DNA of 64,000 bases from positions 681,501-745,500 of the forward strand of contig CANNCV010000001.1 in the NCBI GenBank assembly GCA_947503245.1. Direction: 5' to 3'. Positions 17,918 through 27,785 of this stretch are shown piece by piece (position 1 is the stretch's first letter; every line of letters starts with the position of its first letter). The translations under genes were made by a program, and so were the position numbers. The notes beneath the pieces were generated by a model. It was not told where the DNA came from. It saw only the letters and a list, made by a program, of their open reading frames with translations, and ran no database searches. The stretch comes from an uncultured Sphingomonadaceae bacterium (GTDB lineage: Bacteria; Pseudomonadota; Alphaproteobacteria; Sphingomonadales; Sphingomonadaceae).

Positions 17918-19747
17918 TCAGGCGGCGACACTGTTCTTTTCGGTCTGTTGCCGCGCCCACATTTCTGCATACAGACCCTCTTGGGCGAGCAATTGCCCAT
18001 GTGTTCCGCTTTCAGCGACCCGCCCTTCGCTAAGCACAATGATGCGATCGGCATGGGTGACGGTCGATAGGCGATGAGCAATCATGACTGTGGTGCGCCG
18101 CTCTGCAACGCTGCGCAAAGTGCCCAATATGGCCTGTTCGGTGCGGCTGTCCAACGCGCTTGTTGCTTCGTCGAAGATCACGATAGGCGGGTTCTTTACC
18201 AATGTGCGTGCAATGGCAACGCGCTGTTTCTCGCCGCCTGACAATTTTAGGCCGCGCTCACCAACCTGCGTGTCATAACCTTGTGGCAAAGCCTCAATAA
18301 ACTTATCAATCGCGGCGCCTTTGGCAGCGCTTACCACATCTGATTGGTCGCTATCACCGCGGCCATAGGCAATATTATAGCCGATACTATCGTTGAAGAG
18401 CACAGTATCTTGCGGGACAATGCCAATAGCGGCGCGCAGGCTGGCTTGGGTTACATCGCGCACATCCTGCCCGCCTATTTTTATCGCACCGCTATCAACA
18501 TCATAAAAGCGGAACAGCAGCCGCGCGATGGTGGATTTGCCTGCACCCGAAGGGCCGACTATCGCCAATGTCTCTCCTTGCTTGATGGAGAAGCTGACGC
18601 CTTTGAGTATTGCTCTATCGGCATCATAACCGAAATGGACATCGTCAAATTCCAAGCCTGTATTAGCCAATTGCAGTGGCAGGGCATGGTCAGAATCGCG
18701 CACTTCGACTTCGGTATCTATCAAACGGAACATGGCCGCCATATCAACCAACCCCTGACGGATGGTGCGATAGACCATGCCGAGCAGATCGAGCGGGCGG
18801 AAAAGCTGGAGCAGCAAGCCATTGACGAGCACTAGGTCGCCCACAGACAATCGCCCTTTTGACCAGCCCCACACGCTAAAGCCCATGGCGCAGACCATCA
18901 TGCAATTGGTGATAAAGGACTGGCCGATATTCAGCAGCGCCAGCGAATTTTCCGACTTGATTGCCGCTTTGGCATAGGCATTTGTTGCCATGCTATAGCG
19001 CTGATTTTCGCGTTCCTCGGCGGAGAAATATTTCACCGTTTCATAGTTGAGCAGGGAATCCACGGCCTTGGCCATGGTCTCGCTATCAAGATCATTCATC
19101 TCTTTGCGCAAGGCGTTGCGCCATTCTGTGATCTTTTGCGTGAAGCGGATATATAGCGTCACCATTACCAAGGTTGCTGCGACCAATGGCCAGCCAAAAT
19201 TGACTCCGAAAATGATAATGATGGCAGTCAACTCGATGGCGGTAGGGGCAATATTGAACAGCAGAAAATAGAGCATTGTATCAATACTCTTGGTGCCGCG
19301 CTCTATCGTTTTGGTCACCTCGCCGGTTCGCCGCGCCAGATGGAAACGCAAAGACAATTGATGCAGCCGGGCAAAGACATTTTCTGCCAGTCTTTGCGTT
19401 GCGCGCTGGCCAACCCGCTCAAACACAAAATTGCGCAAATTGTCAGAACATACCGCGCCAAAACGCGCCAGAGCATAAGCGCCGACAAGCGCCAATACGA
19501 CAGTCAGTCCTGCCTCAGCGTCCCGAGCAGCATCTGGCGCGGTCATGCTATCAACCACGGCCTTATAGGCAAATGGCATAGACAGAATAAGCGCCTTGCT
19601 GACGAGGATCAGGCCCAGCGCAATAATGATGCGTATCCGCAGTTCTGGCTCGTCCTTCGGCCAAAGATAGGGCAGGAAGCGGCGAATGGTTGCCCAATCC
19701 GCCTTTTCGGCCTCTATGCTGGCATGGTCGGGAGGCATGGCGGTCAC
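17918..19747 (-). CDS. Atm1-type ABC exporter (fused permease-ATPase)
   Basis: A 609-residue half-transporter. The N-terminal half has six membrane helices. The C-terminal half has Walker A GPSGAGKST, signature LSGGEKQR and Walker B VIFDEATSALDS. The region YFSAEERENQRYSMATNAYA and overall length match the Atm1/ABCB7 family, including NaAtm1 of Novosphingobium. That family exports glutathione-linked compounds and confers metal tolerance or supports Fe-S metabolism. It should act as a homodimer in the inner membrane. No glutathione gene is nearby. Confidence 0.9.
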   Translation of the reverse strand: MTAMPPDHASIEAEKADWATIRRFLPYLWPKDEPELRIRIIIALGLILVSKALILSMPFAYKAVVDSMTAPDAARDAEAGLTVVLALVGAYALARFGAVCSDNLRNFVFERVGQRATQRLAENVFARLHQLSLRFHLARRTGEVTKTIERGTKSIDTMLYFLLFNIAPTAIELTAIIIIFGVNFGWPLVAATLVMVTLYIRFTQKITEWRNALRKEMNDLDSETMAKAVDSLLNYETVKYFSAEERENQRYSMATNAYAKAAIKSENSLALLNIGQSFITNCMMVCAMGFSVWGWSKGRLSVGDLVLVNGLLLQLFRPLDLLGMVYRTIRQGLVDMAAMFRLIDTEVEVRDSDHALPLQLANTGLEFDDVHFGYDADRAILKGVSFSIKQGETLAIVGPSGAGKSTIARLLFRFYDVDSGAIKIGGQDVRDVTQASLRAAIGIVPQDTVLFNDSIGYNIAYGRGDSDQSDVVSAAKGAAIDKFIEALPQGYDTQVGERGLKLSGGEKQRVAIARTLVKNPPIVIFDEATSALDSRTEQAILGTLRSVAERRTTVMIAHRLSTVTHADRIIVLSEGRVAESGTHGQLLAQEGLYAEMWARQQTEKNSVAA

Positions 19748-19868
19748 ATTCCTGCTTCAGATGGGCGCTGTTATGTGCCGCAATTGGCTACAGCCTGTTT
19801 TCCTGCCTATCGGGACAGAGATTGCCTCTTACATAGGTGTAATGACCGGTGGTACAAGCGCAAACGGC

Positions 19869-22040
19869 TTAGAAATTGCCCGACACATCAAGGCCCAGCA
19901 CCACACCAAACTCACGCACGCGCCGCTCGGTAAAGGCGAGCGGCCCGTCACGGCGATCCTCTGAAATCTCGCGGATAAATGCGTCGCCTTGCCCGGTAAT
20001 ATTGCGCGCAGATGCCCGAACAGTGAGGCCCAACACATCCTTATTTTCGACGAATATGTTGATTTGCGGACCGATGTTAAAGCGTCTGCTGCGCTGGTCC
20101 AACCGGAAAACACTGGCGTCAAACTGGCGGCTTAAGCTGGTGCCCCATGCCCATTGTGTAGCCGGTATATCATGGCGAAAGTCCACCTCTATTGTGGCCA
20201 TGCGCTCGCCATTTATGCGCCGCGCTATATTGGTAAGTGGATCATCTACGCGGCTGCGCTGAAAGAACAGACCCAGGTCAAGCCGCGCACCTTTATAACC
20301 AATAGGGTCGAGCAGGATCGTCCCGTTCAACTCGGCGCCATAGCGTGAGGCGCTGTCCAGATTGCCATTGGCTTCGGTCGTCGCTGTGATCGGCACTTGG
20401 TCAATAATATCGCTGATAACATTATAAAATGCCCGCAATGTCAGATTGCCAAGACTCCCCAAATTGCGCTGAGCCTCAATTTCAAAGTTCCAACTTTGCT
20501 CTGGCACCAGCAGCGGATTGCCAGCATTTTCATTGTCATTGGCCAGATCAACATCGGCGATAAAAGCGCCAAAGTTTAATTGCCCAACGGCCCGTTCGAT
20601 GGTCGCGTTAATATCCAGTCGTTTTGACGCGTTCCATGTGAATGCGACAGAGCCTTTGGGCCGCACAAAAGAGCGGGTTAGACCAGCAGGACCGCTTTGC
20701 TGTAATTGGCTATATTCGACGCCCAAATTGGCCTGTAATGACAGGTTGTTGGCCAGTTTTCGACCATAGCTGAGCGTACCTTCGCCGCGATATTCTTCAA
20801 CCCGGCTGGTCGCATTTGTCAGTTCTTCAGGAACGAAAACGCCATTTTCATCAAGCAGGAACAGGTCGCCGCGCGTATCCAAAAAGTTGAACGCGCCTTC
20901 AACTGCGATCTGCCAATCATTACCATTTTTGGATTGCCAGCCATATTCGCTGCGGAAAATGCTCTCACCCTCATCGGCTGTTTGTTCAAAGCGGCTGCCT
21001 GTGGACGGCTGGCCATCGCTAAAAATGGATTGAAACAGATTGACTTCCGGGCTGTGCTCAAAGCGTTGGAAGCCGATCAACTTCAAACGGCCACCACCAA
21101 CGGCAAATTCATAATCAGCACTAATCTCGAAATTGCGCTCATCTTCACGGCGACTAAATGGCTCTGAGATGTTGGGCACGCCCTCTTCCACACGCAAGGT
21201 ATCGATGGTGTTGCGAAGGTTAGCGATCTGGAAATTGCCATTGAAATTGAAGATAGAACCGGCATCGCTCGTGCGGCCGTAAAAAAGGGTCAAAGTTGGC
21301 CGGTCACCGCGAAATTCCTGAAGTTCATCACGAATGAAAAGCAGACTGCCATCGGGCGCAGTGACTTCTTCAATGCCAAAATTGCCGCCGCGAAATGCGT
21401 TATTGGCCAGCGTCACGGTAAAATCCGCTTTACCCAATTTGCCGCTAACCGATATTTCGCCTTCAAACAGATTATCCTGAATCCGCTCACGCAGTCGCGG
21501 TGTCCATGAGAAATTGCCATTTAATCCTGTTCGTTCAACAACCAGGTTCAGCACCTGACCGGTCAGACCCGGAATATCCAATGTTGCGCCATCGACAATC
21601 TCCAGCCTGACAACTGACTGCGCATTGATCCTGCTTAATGCTGTAACGGCATCATTGCTTTTGCCGGAAATGCGCTTGCCGTTAATCAGCACATTTTGCG
21701 ATGCCTGACCCAATCCGCGCTCATTATTGTCTGAACCGGAAATGCTGAACCCAGGGATTTGCGCCACCATGTCCAATGCTGTTCGCGGATTAAAGCGGTC
21801 AAAATTTTCAGGTTTGTAAGTATCGCGACCATTTTCGCGCACTGGCTGTAATTGCTGATTTTGCAGCAACACTGTTTCCGGGAGCGGTGTGTCATTAGCA
21901 TTATCAGCAGATGTCGGCGCAGCGTCTTGCGTTTGCGCATATGCGGGCGCAGTGAGCGCCAAAATGCTAATGCAGGCTAATAATGTGGTCATATGCAATG
22001 GGCGCGCAATGATATGCAAAGAAGCAGTGGAGAATGACAT
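19869..22040 (-). CDS. TonB-dependent outer-membrane receptor
   Basis: A receptor of about 723 residues. A long signal peptide ends APAYAQ. The plug domain follows (TALDMVAQIPGFSISGSD and NVLINGKRISGKS), then a beta barrel ending in an aromatic residue (LGLDVSGNF). TonB receptors import siderophores, sugars or other ligands across the outer membrane. The ligand cannot be told: no siderophore or sugar genes are near. The start at 22040 is chosen because it is the first ATG; an in-frame TTG lies seven codons upstream. The plug is directly preceded by a short linker, with no STN signalling domain, so no sigma-factor partner is expected. Confidence 0.88.
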   Translation of the reverse strand: MSFSTASLHIIARPLHMTTLLACISILALTAPAYAQTQDAAPTSADNANDTPLPETVLLQNQQLQPVRENGRDTYKPENFDRFNPRTALDMVAQIPGFSISGSDNNERGLGQASQNVLINGKRISGKSNDAVTALSRINAQSVVRLEIVDGATLDIPGLTGQVLNLVVERTGLNGNFSWTPRLRERIQDNLFEGEISVSGKLGKADFTVTLANNAFRGGNFGIEEVTAPDGSLLFIRDELQEFRGDRPTLTLFYGRTSDAGSIFNFNGNFQIANLRNTIDTLRVEEGVPNISEPFSRREDERNFEISADYEFAVGGGRLKLIGFQRFEHSPEVNLFQSIFSDGQPSTGSRFEQTADEGESIFRSEYGWQSKNGNDWQIAVEGAFNFLDTRGDLFLLDENGVFVPEELTNATSRVEEYRGEGTLSYGRKLANNLSLQANLGVEYSQLQQSGPAGLTRSFVRPKGSVAFTWNASKRLDINATIERAVGQLNFGAFIADVDLANDNENAGNPLLVPEQSWNFEIEAQRNLGSLGNLTLRAFYNVISDIIDQVPITATTEANGNLDSASRYGAELNGTILLDPIGYKGARLDLGLFFQRSRVDDPLTNIARRINGERMATIEVDFRHDIPATQWAWGTSLSRQFDASVFRLDQRSRRFNIGPQINIFVENKDVLGLTVRASARNITGQGDAFIREISEDRRDGPLAFTERRVREFGVVLGLDVSGNF

Positions 22041-22196
22041 GGTCAACAATTTCTCTGCCAATGGGGCGGGGCTGGAAGAGCATTAGAGGGATATTGGGGC
22101 TAGGATATGCGGATAATGCTAAAATTTGCCTAGGTCCAGATTTGTGATGCCGCATAAGCACTGCTTAGACATATTGTGGCAAGGCTGTGTCGACAG

Positions 22197-22228
22197 GCGC
22201 ATGTTTATTCGCGATGAAAAACATGTGC
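22197..22228. repeat. Inverted repeat upstream of the TonB receptor gene
   Basis: Arms GCGCATGTTT and AAACATGTGC pair at nine of ten positions around a 12-base spacer. The structure lies about 160 bases before the TonB receptor start and about 100 bases after the HAD gene stop, in a 287-base stretch without other genes. It may be an operator or an RNA hairpin; no poly-T follows on either strand. Confidence 0.4.
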
Positions 22229-22327
22229 TTAGGATGATATGACAGCGCCGTGCGATAAACTGCAAGGGTCTATCATATATTGTGGTTGCTCAGCGCTGGC
22301 CGCATATTAGCGCGTAAATAAAAACAT

Positions 22328-22999
22328 TTATGACCAGAGAGCTATGCGCCACCCCTTTTGTTCTGCCATGGCTTTAAGCGGTGCATGCGGGTTCACCGCA
22401 ACAGGTTCCTGCGCCAGTGCCAGCATGGGCGCATCTGACACATGGTCTGAATAGCAGCGCAAGATATTCCAATTTTCCGCACCGCCATGTTCGCTCAACC
22501 ATTGCTGAATGCGCTCCAGCTTTGCCTCTCCATAGCAATTATCGCCATCAATATCGGCCAATATACGCCCGTTATGACCTTGCTTCAGCCTGGTGCCTAA
22601 TACATCATCACAGCCAAGTTTGCTGCCTATTGCCTGTGCGTATAATCCATAAGAAGCGGTGGCCATCAAGATGGCGCAGCCTTCCTCTTTGTCGTGCGCG
22701 ATTTGGGCACGCGCTTGGGCCATGCAGTTGTTGGCCAGAACCTTGTCTGCATAGCTGTTGATCGCACCTGATATAGATTGCGGTTTTGCAGAGCGGCCAA
22801 GGAACAGCATCTGGTTGCATTCTTTCAGTCGTTCGCGGCTGAGCAGGCGAAGTAAATAGGCGCATGCAAACACAGCCGAAACCGGAATAAAGAGAAGACG
22901 CCAAGGTGCTTTTGCGCGCGCCATGTGGAGCAAGAACGCACTATAGGTGGCTTTGCGAGTGATGGTTTTGTCCATATCATAAATCACAAGATTGCGCAT
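22328..22999 (-). CDS. HAD-IB family phosphatase
   Basis: A 223-residue haloacid dehalogenase-type hydrolase. The nucleophile motif DMDKT is at residues 8-12. A conserved serine sits in MATASYG, and the metal-binding end is YSDHVSDAPMLA. Subfamily IB includes phosphoserine phosphatase and several lipid phosphatases. A hydrophobic helix (about 35-55) within the cap region suggests membrane contact, as in HAD-IB proteins acting on lipid phosphates. It is divergent from the lipid transport operon on its other side, separated by 56 bases, which fits a lipid role but proves nothing. Confidence 0.85.
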   Translation of the reverse strand: MRNLVIYDMDKTITRKATYSAFLLHMARAKAPWRLLFIPVSAVFACAYLLRLLSRERLKECNQMLFLGRSAKPQSISGAINSYADKVLANNCMAQARAQIAHDKEEGCAILMATASYGLYAQAIGSKLGCDDVLGTRLKQGHNGRILADIDGDNCYGEAKLERIQQWLSEHGGAENWNILRCYSDHVSDAPMLALAQEPVAVNPHAPLKAMAEQKGWRIALWS

Positions 23000-23055
23000 T
23001 TATAACAATTCCTTGAAATGATCATTTGCAATATCTGAAGGGTCGATAAGGCCTT

Positions 23056-24201
23056 GTGAAAAATAATGATATGCCGCATGTAACATGGATGGATCACGCC
23101 GCCGAATTTATTCTAGAAGACGATCAAGAGCATGGACAGGCTCTGCGTTTTTCCGGCAAGTTGGATATCACGTCACTGGGTGATTTGGATCAGGACCTTC
23201 GCGCTATTGATGGCGGTGTAGGGGTCATTGACCTTACTGAGGTGCAGGCTGTTGACACTGTTGGTGCATGGATAGTCCACCGCCTGAGCCGCGATCATCA
23301 AGCAGATATTATTGGCGCTTCGGATGAGGCAGCGCAGCTTATATCCGCCATCGGTGCAGCTGATGAACCGGGTGAGGTGCGCGCGCCGCAGCTTATTGCG
23401 CCGCTGCGGATATTGAATGATGTTGGCGGTGCGGTGGCCGATGCTTTTTCCAGCCTTTTGGGGATTATTGGCTTTATCGGCAGTTTGCTGGCGGCCAGCC
23501 TCACAGTATTGCGCAATCCGCGCAGTTTCCGCTTTCGCGCTATGATCCGTCATTTTGAGTTGGTGGGCGTTTCCGCATTGGGCATTATCGGGCTGATGAG
23601 TTTCCTGATCGGCATTGTGATTGCGCAACAGGGCGCGGTTCAGCTGAGACAATTTGGCGCGGAAATTTTTACGGTCAATCTGGTCGGGCGACTTACCTTG
23701 CGCGAATTGGGCGTTTTGATGACGGCCATCATGGTTGCGGGGCGCTCAGGTTCAGCCTTTGCGGCACAAATCGGGACCATGAAGCTAACCGAAGAAGTAG
23801 ATGCAATGCGCACCATTGGCGTATCTCCCATGGAGGCACTTGTTTTACCGCGCGTTATGGCCGCGGTTTTGATGATGCCGCTACTGGGTTTTTATGCTTC
23901 GGTGGTGTCTATGGTCGGCGGTGCTATTTTGTGTGCAATCGCCCTTGATATTCCGATAGCGACATTTGTGACGACTATTCAGCAAGTTGTGCCGCTTCAC
24001 GACCTATGGGTCGGCCTCATTAAGGCGCCTGTATTTGGCGCTATTGTAGCATTGTCCGGCTGTTATCAAGGGATGCTGGTGTCTGGCAGCGCAGAGAATG
24101 TCGGTTTGAAAACAACATCTGCCGTTGTGCAGGCCATTTTCATGGTGTTCGTTCTGGATGCCTTTTTCGCAGTGTTTTTCACTTGGGTTGGGTGGGGCTG
24201 A
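23056..24201 (+). CDS. MlaE-family ABC permease with N-terminal STAS domain
   Basis: A 381-residue protein. The first 100 residues form a STAS-like domain (LDITSLGDLDQDL and VIDLTEVQAVDTVGAW), equivalent to the separate MlaB protein of E. coli. The rest is the MlaE/YrbE permease with about five helices and the motif RELGVLMTAIMVAGRSGSAF. It moves phospholipids between membranes with an MlaF ATPase and an MlaD protein encoded next. The GTG at 23056 is taken as start; an ATG at 23071 is the alternative. The next gene starts inside its stop codon. Confidence 0.92.
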   Translation: MKNNDMPHVTWMDHAAEFILEDDQEHGQALRFSGKLDITSLGDLDQDLRAIDGGVGVIDLTEVQAVDTVGAWIVHRLSRDHQADIIGASDEAAQLISAIGAADEPGEVRAPQLIAPLRILNDVGGAVADAFSSLLGIIGFIGSLLAASLTVLRNPRSFRFRAMIRHFELVGVSALGIIGLMSFLIGIVIAQQGAVQLRQFGAEIFTVNLVGRLTLRELGVLMTAIMVAGRSGSAFAAQIGTMKLTEEVDAMRTIGVSPMEALVLPRVMAAVLMMPLLGFYASVVSMVGGAILCAIALDIPIATFVTTIQQVVPLHDLWVGLIKAPVFGAIVALSGCYQGMLVSGSAENVGLKTTSAVVQAIFMVFVLDAFFAVFFTWVGWG

Positions 24202-25013
24202 TGGTCGAACCGGTTATTTCGATCCGCGGGCTGCGCAACAGCTTTGATGAGCAAGTGGTGCATGACGGGCTCGACCTCGATGTTTATCGGGGGGAAATTA
24301 TTGGCGTTGTCGGCGGATCGGGCACAGGCAAATCTGTCTTGATGCGCTCTATTATCGGGCTGCAAACCCCTGATGAAGGCAGCATTGAAGTGCTGGGACG
24401 TGCCGTACATGGCAACCCTGATGATTATCTTGGCATCCGCCGGCGATGGGGCGTTTTGTTTCAAGGCGGCGCTCTTTTCTCGACCTTAACCGTGGCAGAG
24501 AATGTCAATGTGCCGGTCAAGCAATTCTACCCAGAGATATCGCAACAATTGCGGCACGAAATGGCCTTGTACAAGGTTGTTTTAAGCGGCTTGCCAGCAA
24601 GCGCTGCTTGTAAATATCCTGCGGAATTGTCCGGTGGTATGAAAAAACGTGCAGGACTGGCACGCGCACTGGCGCTTGACCCTGAATTGTTGTTTCTTGA
24701 CGAGCCAACAGCAGGGCTAGACCCTATAGGAGCTGCGGCCTTTGATCAATTGACCTTGAATTTGAAGCAAACATTGGGGCTAACGGTTTTTCTTATCACG
24801 CACGATCTGGACACTTTGCATGAGATTTGTGATCGGGTCGCGGTTCTGGCTGACAAAAAGGTGATTGCAGTCGGCACGATAGACGAATTGCTGGCGCTTG
24901 ATCATCCGTGGATACAGGAATATTTTAACGGTCCGCGCGGACGAGCAGCGCAAAGCGCACAAGAACGAGAACATCAATTGGACTATGAATCTGGTGATGA
25001 GAGGTTAGACTGA
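24201..25013 (+). CDS. MlaF-type ABC transporter ATPase
   Basis: A 270-residue ATPase with Walker A GGSGTGKS, signature LSGGMKKR and Walker B LLFLDEPTAGLDP. The LSGGM signature and the neighbours identify it as the ATPase of a lipid-transport (MCE) ABC system. The ATG shares its A with the TGA stop of the permease gene, a sign of tight coupling. The protein should bind the cytoplasmic face of the STAS-permease. Confidence 0.93.
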   Translation: MVEPVISIRGLRNSFDEQVVHDGLDLDVYRGEIIGVVGGSGTGKSVLMRSIIGLQTPDEGSIEVLGRAVHGNPDDYLGIRRRWGVLFQGGALFSTLTVAENVNVPVKQFYPEISQQLRHEMALYKVVLSGLPASAACKYPAELSGGMKKRAGLARALALDPELLFLDEPTAGLDPIGAAAFDQLTLNLKQTLGLTVFLITHDLDTLHEICDRVAVLADKKVIAVGTIDELLALDHPWIQEYFNGPRGRAAQSAQEREHQLDYESGDERLD

Positions 25014-25018
25014 CGGTC

Positions 25019-25960
25019 ATGGAAACGCGAGCAAATCATATTTGGGTAGGCGCTATCACGCTTGCGCTGTTGGCCGGACTGGCAATTTTCATCGTCTGGA
25101 TAGCGCGTTTTGGTGACGGCACCGATAAAGAATATGATATTTTCTTCAAACAATCCGTTGCAGGCCTTGCTGTCGGTTCGGGCGTTGCCTTTTCAGGGGT
25201 GAATGCAGGGCAGGTCACAGAGGTGCAGCTATGGGAGAAAGACCCGGAATTTGTTCGTGTGCGGATCGCGGTCGGTGAAAATATACCCATTTTGCAAGGC
25301 ACAACGGCCACGATACAGAGCGTCAGTTTCACGGCCCCACCGCAAATTCAACTGGATGGAGCATTAAAAGGCCAAGATGAGATTAAGACCCCCGGCCCTG
25401 AAGGTGTGCCGGTTATTCCAACCAAGCCAGGTGCATTGGGCGAATTGCTGAACAATGCACCTCTGTTGATTGAGCGCTTGGCGACATTGACCGAAAGGTT
25501 GACGTCAACCTTGTCTCCGCAAAACCAGCAATCCATTGAAAAATTGCTGAAAGAAAGCGCGCGCCTGACCGAGTCATTGGCTGAGCAGTCACCGCAAATC
25601 GGGACCACATTGAAGGAATTGCAGGGAACTCTGCAATCGGCACAGGCAACTTTGGATAAATATGGCGCACTGGCCGACAATGCGAATGGTTTGCTTGGCA
25701 AAGAGGGCTCCGCAATATCTGCTGAACTGCGCAAAACTCTGGCCTCTGCGCAAACAGCATTGAATGAGCTGCAAGCGACGGCCAAAACCGCCCAGCCAGG
25801 GTTGAAAAAACTGTCGGATACTACTTTGCCGCAAACAGAAGCATTGATCCGCGATCTGCGCGAAACATCGGCGGCGCTGACCTCTTTGACTGAACGCATT
25901 AACGACGAAGGAGCGGCGTCATTGCTGTCTGCTCCGCCACTACCGGAATATGAGCCATGA
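25019..25960 (+). CDS. MlaD/MCE-domain lipid-transport protein
   Basis: A 313-residue periplasmic protein anchored by one N-terminal helix (about residues 8-30). An MCE domain follows (YDIFFKQSVAGLAVGSGVAF and GVNAGQVTEVQL). The C-terminal half is a long helical, heptad-like region from about 150 to 300. Such proteins form hexameric rings or tubes that carry lipids across the periplasm. It is six bases after the ATPase gene and overlaps the lipoprotein gene that follows by four bases. Confidence 0.92.
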   Translation: METRANHIWVGAITLALLAGLAIFIVWIARFGDGTDKEYDIFFKQSVAGLAVGSGVAFSGVNAGQVTEVQLWEKDPEFVRVRIAVGENIPILQGTTATIQSVSFTAPPQIQLDGALKGQDEIKTPGPEGVPVIPTKPGALGELLNNAPLLIERLATLTERLTSTLSPQNQQSIEKLLKESARLTESLAEQSPQIGTTLKELQGTLQSAQATLDKYGALADNANGLLGKEGSAISAELRKTLASAQTALNELQATAKTAQPGLKKLSDTTLPQTEALIRDLRETSAALTSLTERINDEGAASLLSAPPLPEYEP

Positions 25961-26616
25961 CCGATATGACGATAATCGCGCCTGCGAAAATGGTGAAGCC
26001 CAGAACATCCTCTCAATTGCGGCGCGGTGCGCTGGCTCTTTTCATGGTTCCGCTATTGGCACTTCCCGGTTGCGTCAGTATCGGCGCTGGTGGGGAACCA
26101 CCCAGTGCGCTGCTGACATTACGTGCGGCAAATAGCATTGCTGATAATGCGGAACTCAGCACCAAAAACGGCACGCCATTGGTGGTGAGTTTGCCGAACA
26201 CTCCGCGATTATTGGATGGGATAAGAGTGCCCGTTCAGGTCAATGATACATCCATCGCCTATGTGCAGCAGGCATTTTGGGCAGATAAGCCGTCGCGATT
26301 ATTTCTGGCATTGCTCAAGGAAAGCCTATCGGCTCAAACCAACCGGCTAGTCTTGTCTGCCGATGAAGGGACTGCTGCATATGCACTGCAATTGAGCGGG
26401 ACATTGGCAGAGTTTGGCTATGATGCCGATAGCGGGCGCGCTGTTGCAACCTATGATGCTTTGCTGCGCGCTGCTGATGGCAGTGTATCCAGCCGCAGAT
26501 TCCGCGCTACAGCGCCAGTTTCTGCAGTGGAGCCAGGGCTTGTTGGCGAAGCTTTGAATGATGCGGCCAACAGCATAGCAGCTGATGTAGGTGCTTGGGT
26601 AAAAGGCCAGATTTAG
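25957..26616 (+). CDS. ABC-type transport auxiliary lipoprotein (PqiC-like)
   Basis: A 219-residue lipoprotein with a basic N-region and lipobox ALPGC near residue 39. The mature part shows the ABC-type transport auxiliary (PqiC/LetC-like) pattern: a strand-rich first half with IRVPVQVNDTSIAYVQQAFWADKPSRLF and a C-terminal helix. In MCE systems this lipoprotein is thought to receive or guide lipids at the outer membrane. It overlaps the MCE gene by ATGA and is the last gene of the operon. MlaA and MlaC are not found here. Confidence 0.85.
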   Translation: MTDMTIIAPAKMVKPRTSSQLRRGALALFMVPLLALPGCVSIGAGGEPPSALLTLRAANSIADNAELSTKNGTPLVVSLPNTPRLLDGIRVPVQVNDTSIAYVQQAFWADKPSRLFLALLKESLSAQTNRLVLSADEGTAAYALQLSGTLAEFGYDADSGRAVATYDALLRAADGSVSSRRFRATAPVSAVEPGLVGEALNDAANSIAADVGAWVKGQI

Positions 26617-26698
26617 GTCCTATTTAAACGGCCATTTCTATATCATTGCTTCGCTGTGATGGTCAGCCAGCCTGCCTATCGCTTTGCCGATAAAGGCT

Positions 26699-27778
26699 CT
26701 ACGCCTTGCCAAAACCTTCCGGTTCCGGCCATCCAGCCGAACGCACGGCCATGACCTTGAACAAAGAGCCCATTTGGTCGTCATCAACCAGTCGCTGCAA
26801 TGCTTGCGAGATAGTGTCTTGCTGTCCTGGTGCCGATTCCATCAGCAAATTGGCGCGTGCTTCTATGCCCAAGGCTTTCAGAAATGCGCCCTGATCGACA
26901 GGGCCGTCAATATACGCATCCCGCGCCTGAGCCATACGGGCAAGTTCAGCAAAGTTGACATGGGCAGTGAGATCACGTTCACCCGGATCGACAAATGGGT
27001 CGACTTTGTCATGCTTCCACACGGCCTGTAAGCTGCTGCCAAGACGATCCTGTTCATAGCCATAGTCAATGACCAGCAAGACACCGCCCTGAGCCGCGAG
27101 GCGACCGGCAATTTCAAAGGCTATACCGCTCGCCGCGGGGCAGGTTTCCAATATACTGCCAGCCGGTGCATTGGCAAAGGTTTCTGGAACAGCCGCATCC
27201 ATAGGGCGGGAACCTGGCAGTGGCATAAAGTGATCACCATCCCTGACCACCACACGTTCGCGCCAACCGGCATGGGTTGCAACAAGTTGACGGATAGGCA
27301 ATGCATCGAAAAATTCATTGGCAACAATCAGCAATGGCCGGTCATTAGGCAGAGTTTCTACACTGTCATGCCATGTTGCGTCAGGTCTGACGGCGGACTG
27401 CATTTCGCGCAACACAGGGCTGCCTTCTATGAAATGCACCTCTGGCGCGACATTAAATTGTGCCATGGTGCGCAGAGCATCATTAGCAAGCGTACCGCGC
27501 CCGGGGCCAAGCTCAACATAAGCCGGACGATTGCTTGGCGAATCCATATCTTTGTCGCTTTGCCCATTGCTGCGCAGCCACATATCGGCGAGCCATATGC
27601 CGACCATTTCACCAAACATCTGGCTGATTTCTGGTGCTGTGGTGAAGTCGCCATCACTACCCAAAGGATCGCGGCTGGAGTAATAATGGGTATTGGCCTC
27701 ACCCATAAAATGGGAGAGAGATATAGGGCCTGTGCTTTCAATCAAGCGGGACAATATACGGGTTAGATCACCAGCCAT
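26699..27778 (-). CDS. MidA/NDUFAF7-type SAM-dependent methyltransferase
   Basis: A 359-residue protein. The family start SHFMGEANTHYYSSRDPLGSDGDFTTAPEISQMFGE is recognisable in part, and the SAM-binding motif is VELGPGRGTL. Its eukaryotic relative NDUFAF7 (MidA) methylates an arginine of complex I subunit NDUFS2 during assembly, and the bacterial protein may do the same. It follows lgt with an eight-base gap, so the two are probably one transcript. The pgeF gene that often follows this pair in related genomes is missing; the lipoprotein gene converges here instead. Confidence 0.88.
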   Translation of the reverse strand: MAGDLTRILSRLIESTGPISLSHFMGEANTHYYSSRDPLGSDGDFTTAPEISQMFGEMVGIWLADMWLRSNGQSDKDMDSPSNRPAYVELGPGRGTLANDALRTMAQFNVAPEVHFIEGSPVLREMQSAVRPDATWHDSVETLPNDRPLLIVANEFFDALPIRQLVATHAGWRERVVVRDGDHFMPLPGSRPMDAAVPETFANAPAGSILETCPAASGIAFEIAGRLAAQGGVLLVIDYGYEQDRLGSSLQAVWKHDKVDPFVDPGERDLTAHVNFAELARMAQARDAYIDGPVDQGAFLKALGIEARANLLMESAPGQQDTISQALQRLVDDDQMGSLFKVMAVRSAGWPEPEGFGKA

Positions 27779-27785
27779 GGAACGA

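Noticed and set aside
22062-22327. Cobalamin riboswitch before the TonB receptor
   Set aside because: No B12-box-like sequence was recognised; only a simple inverted repeat is visible.
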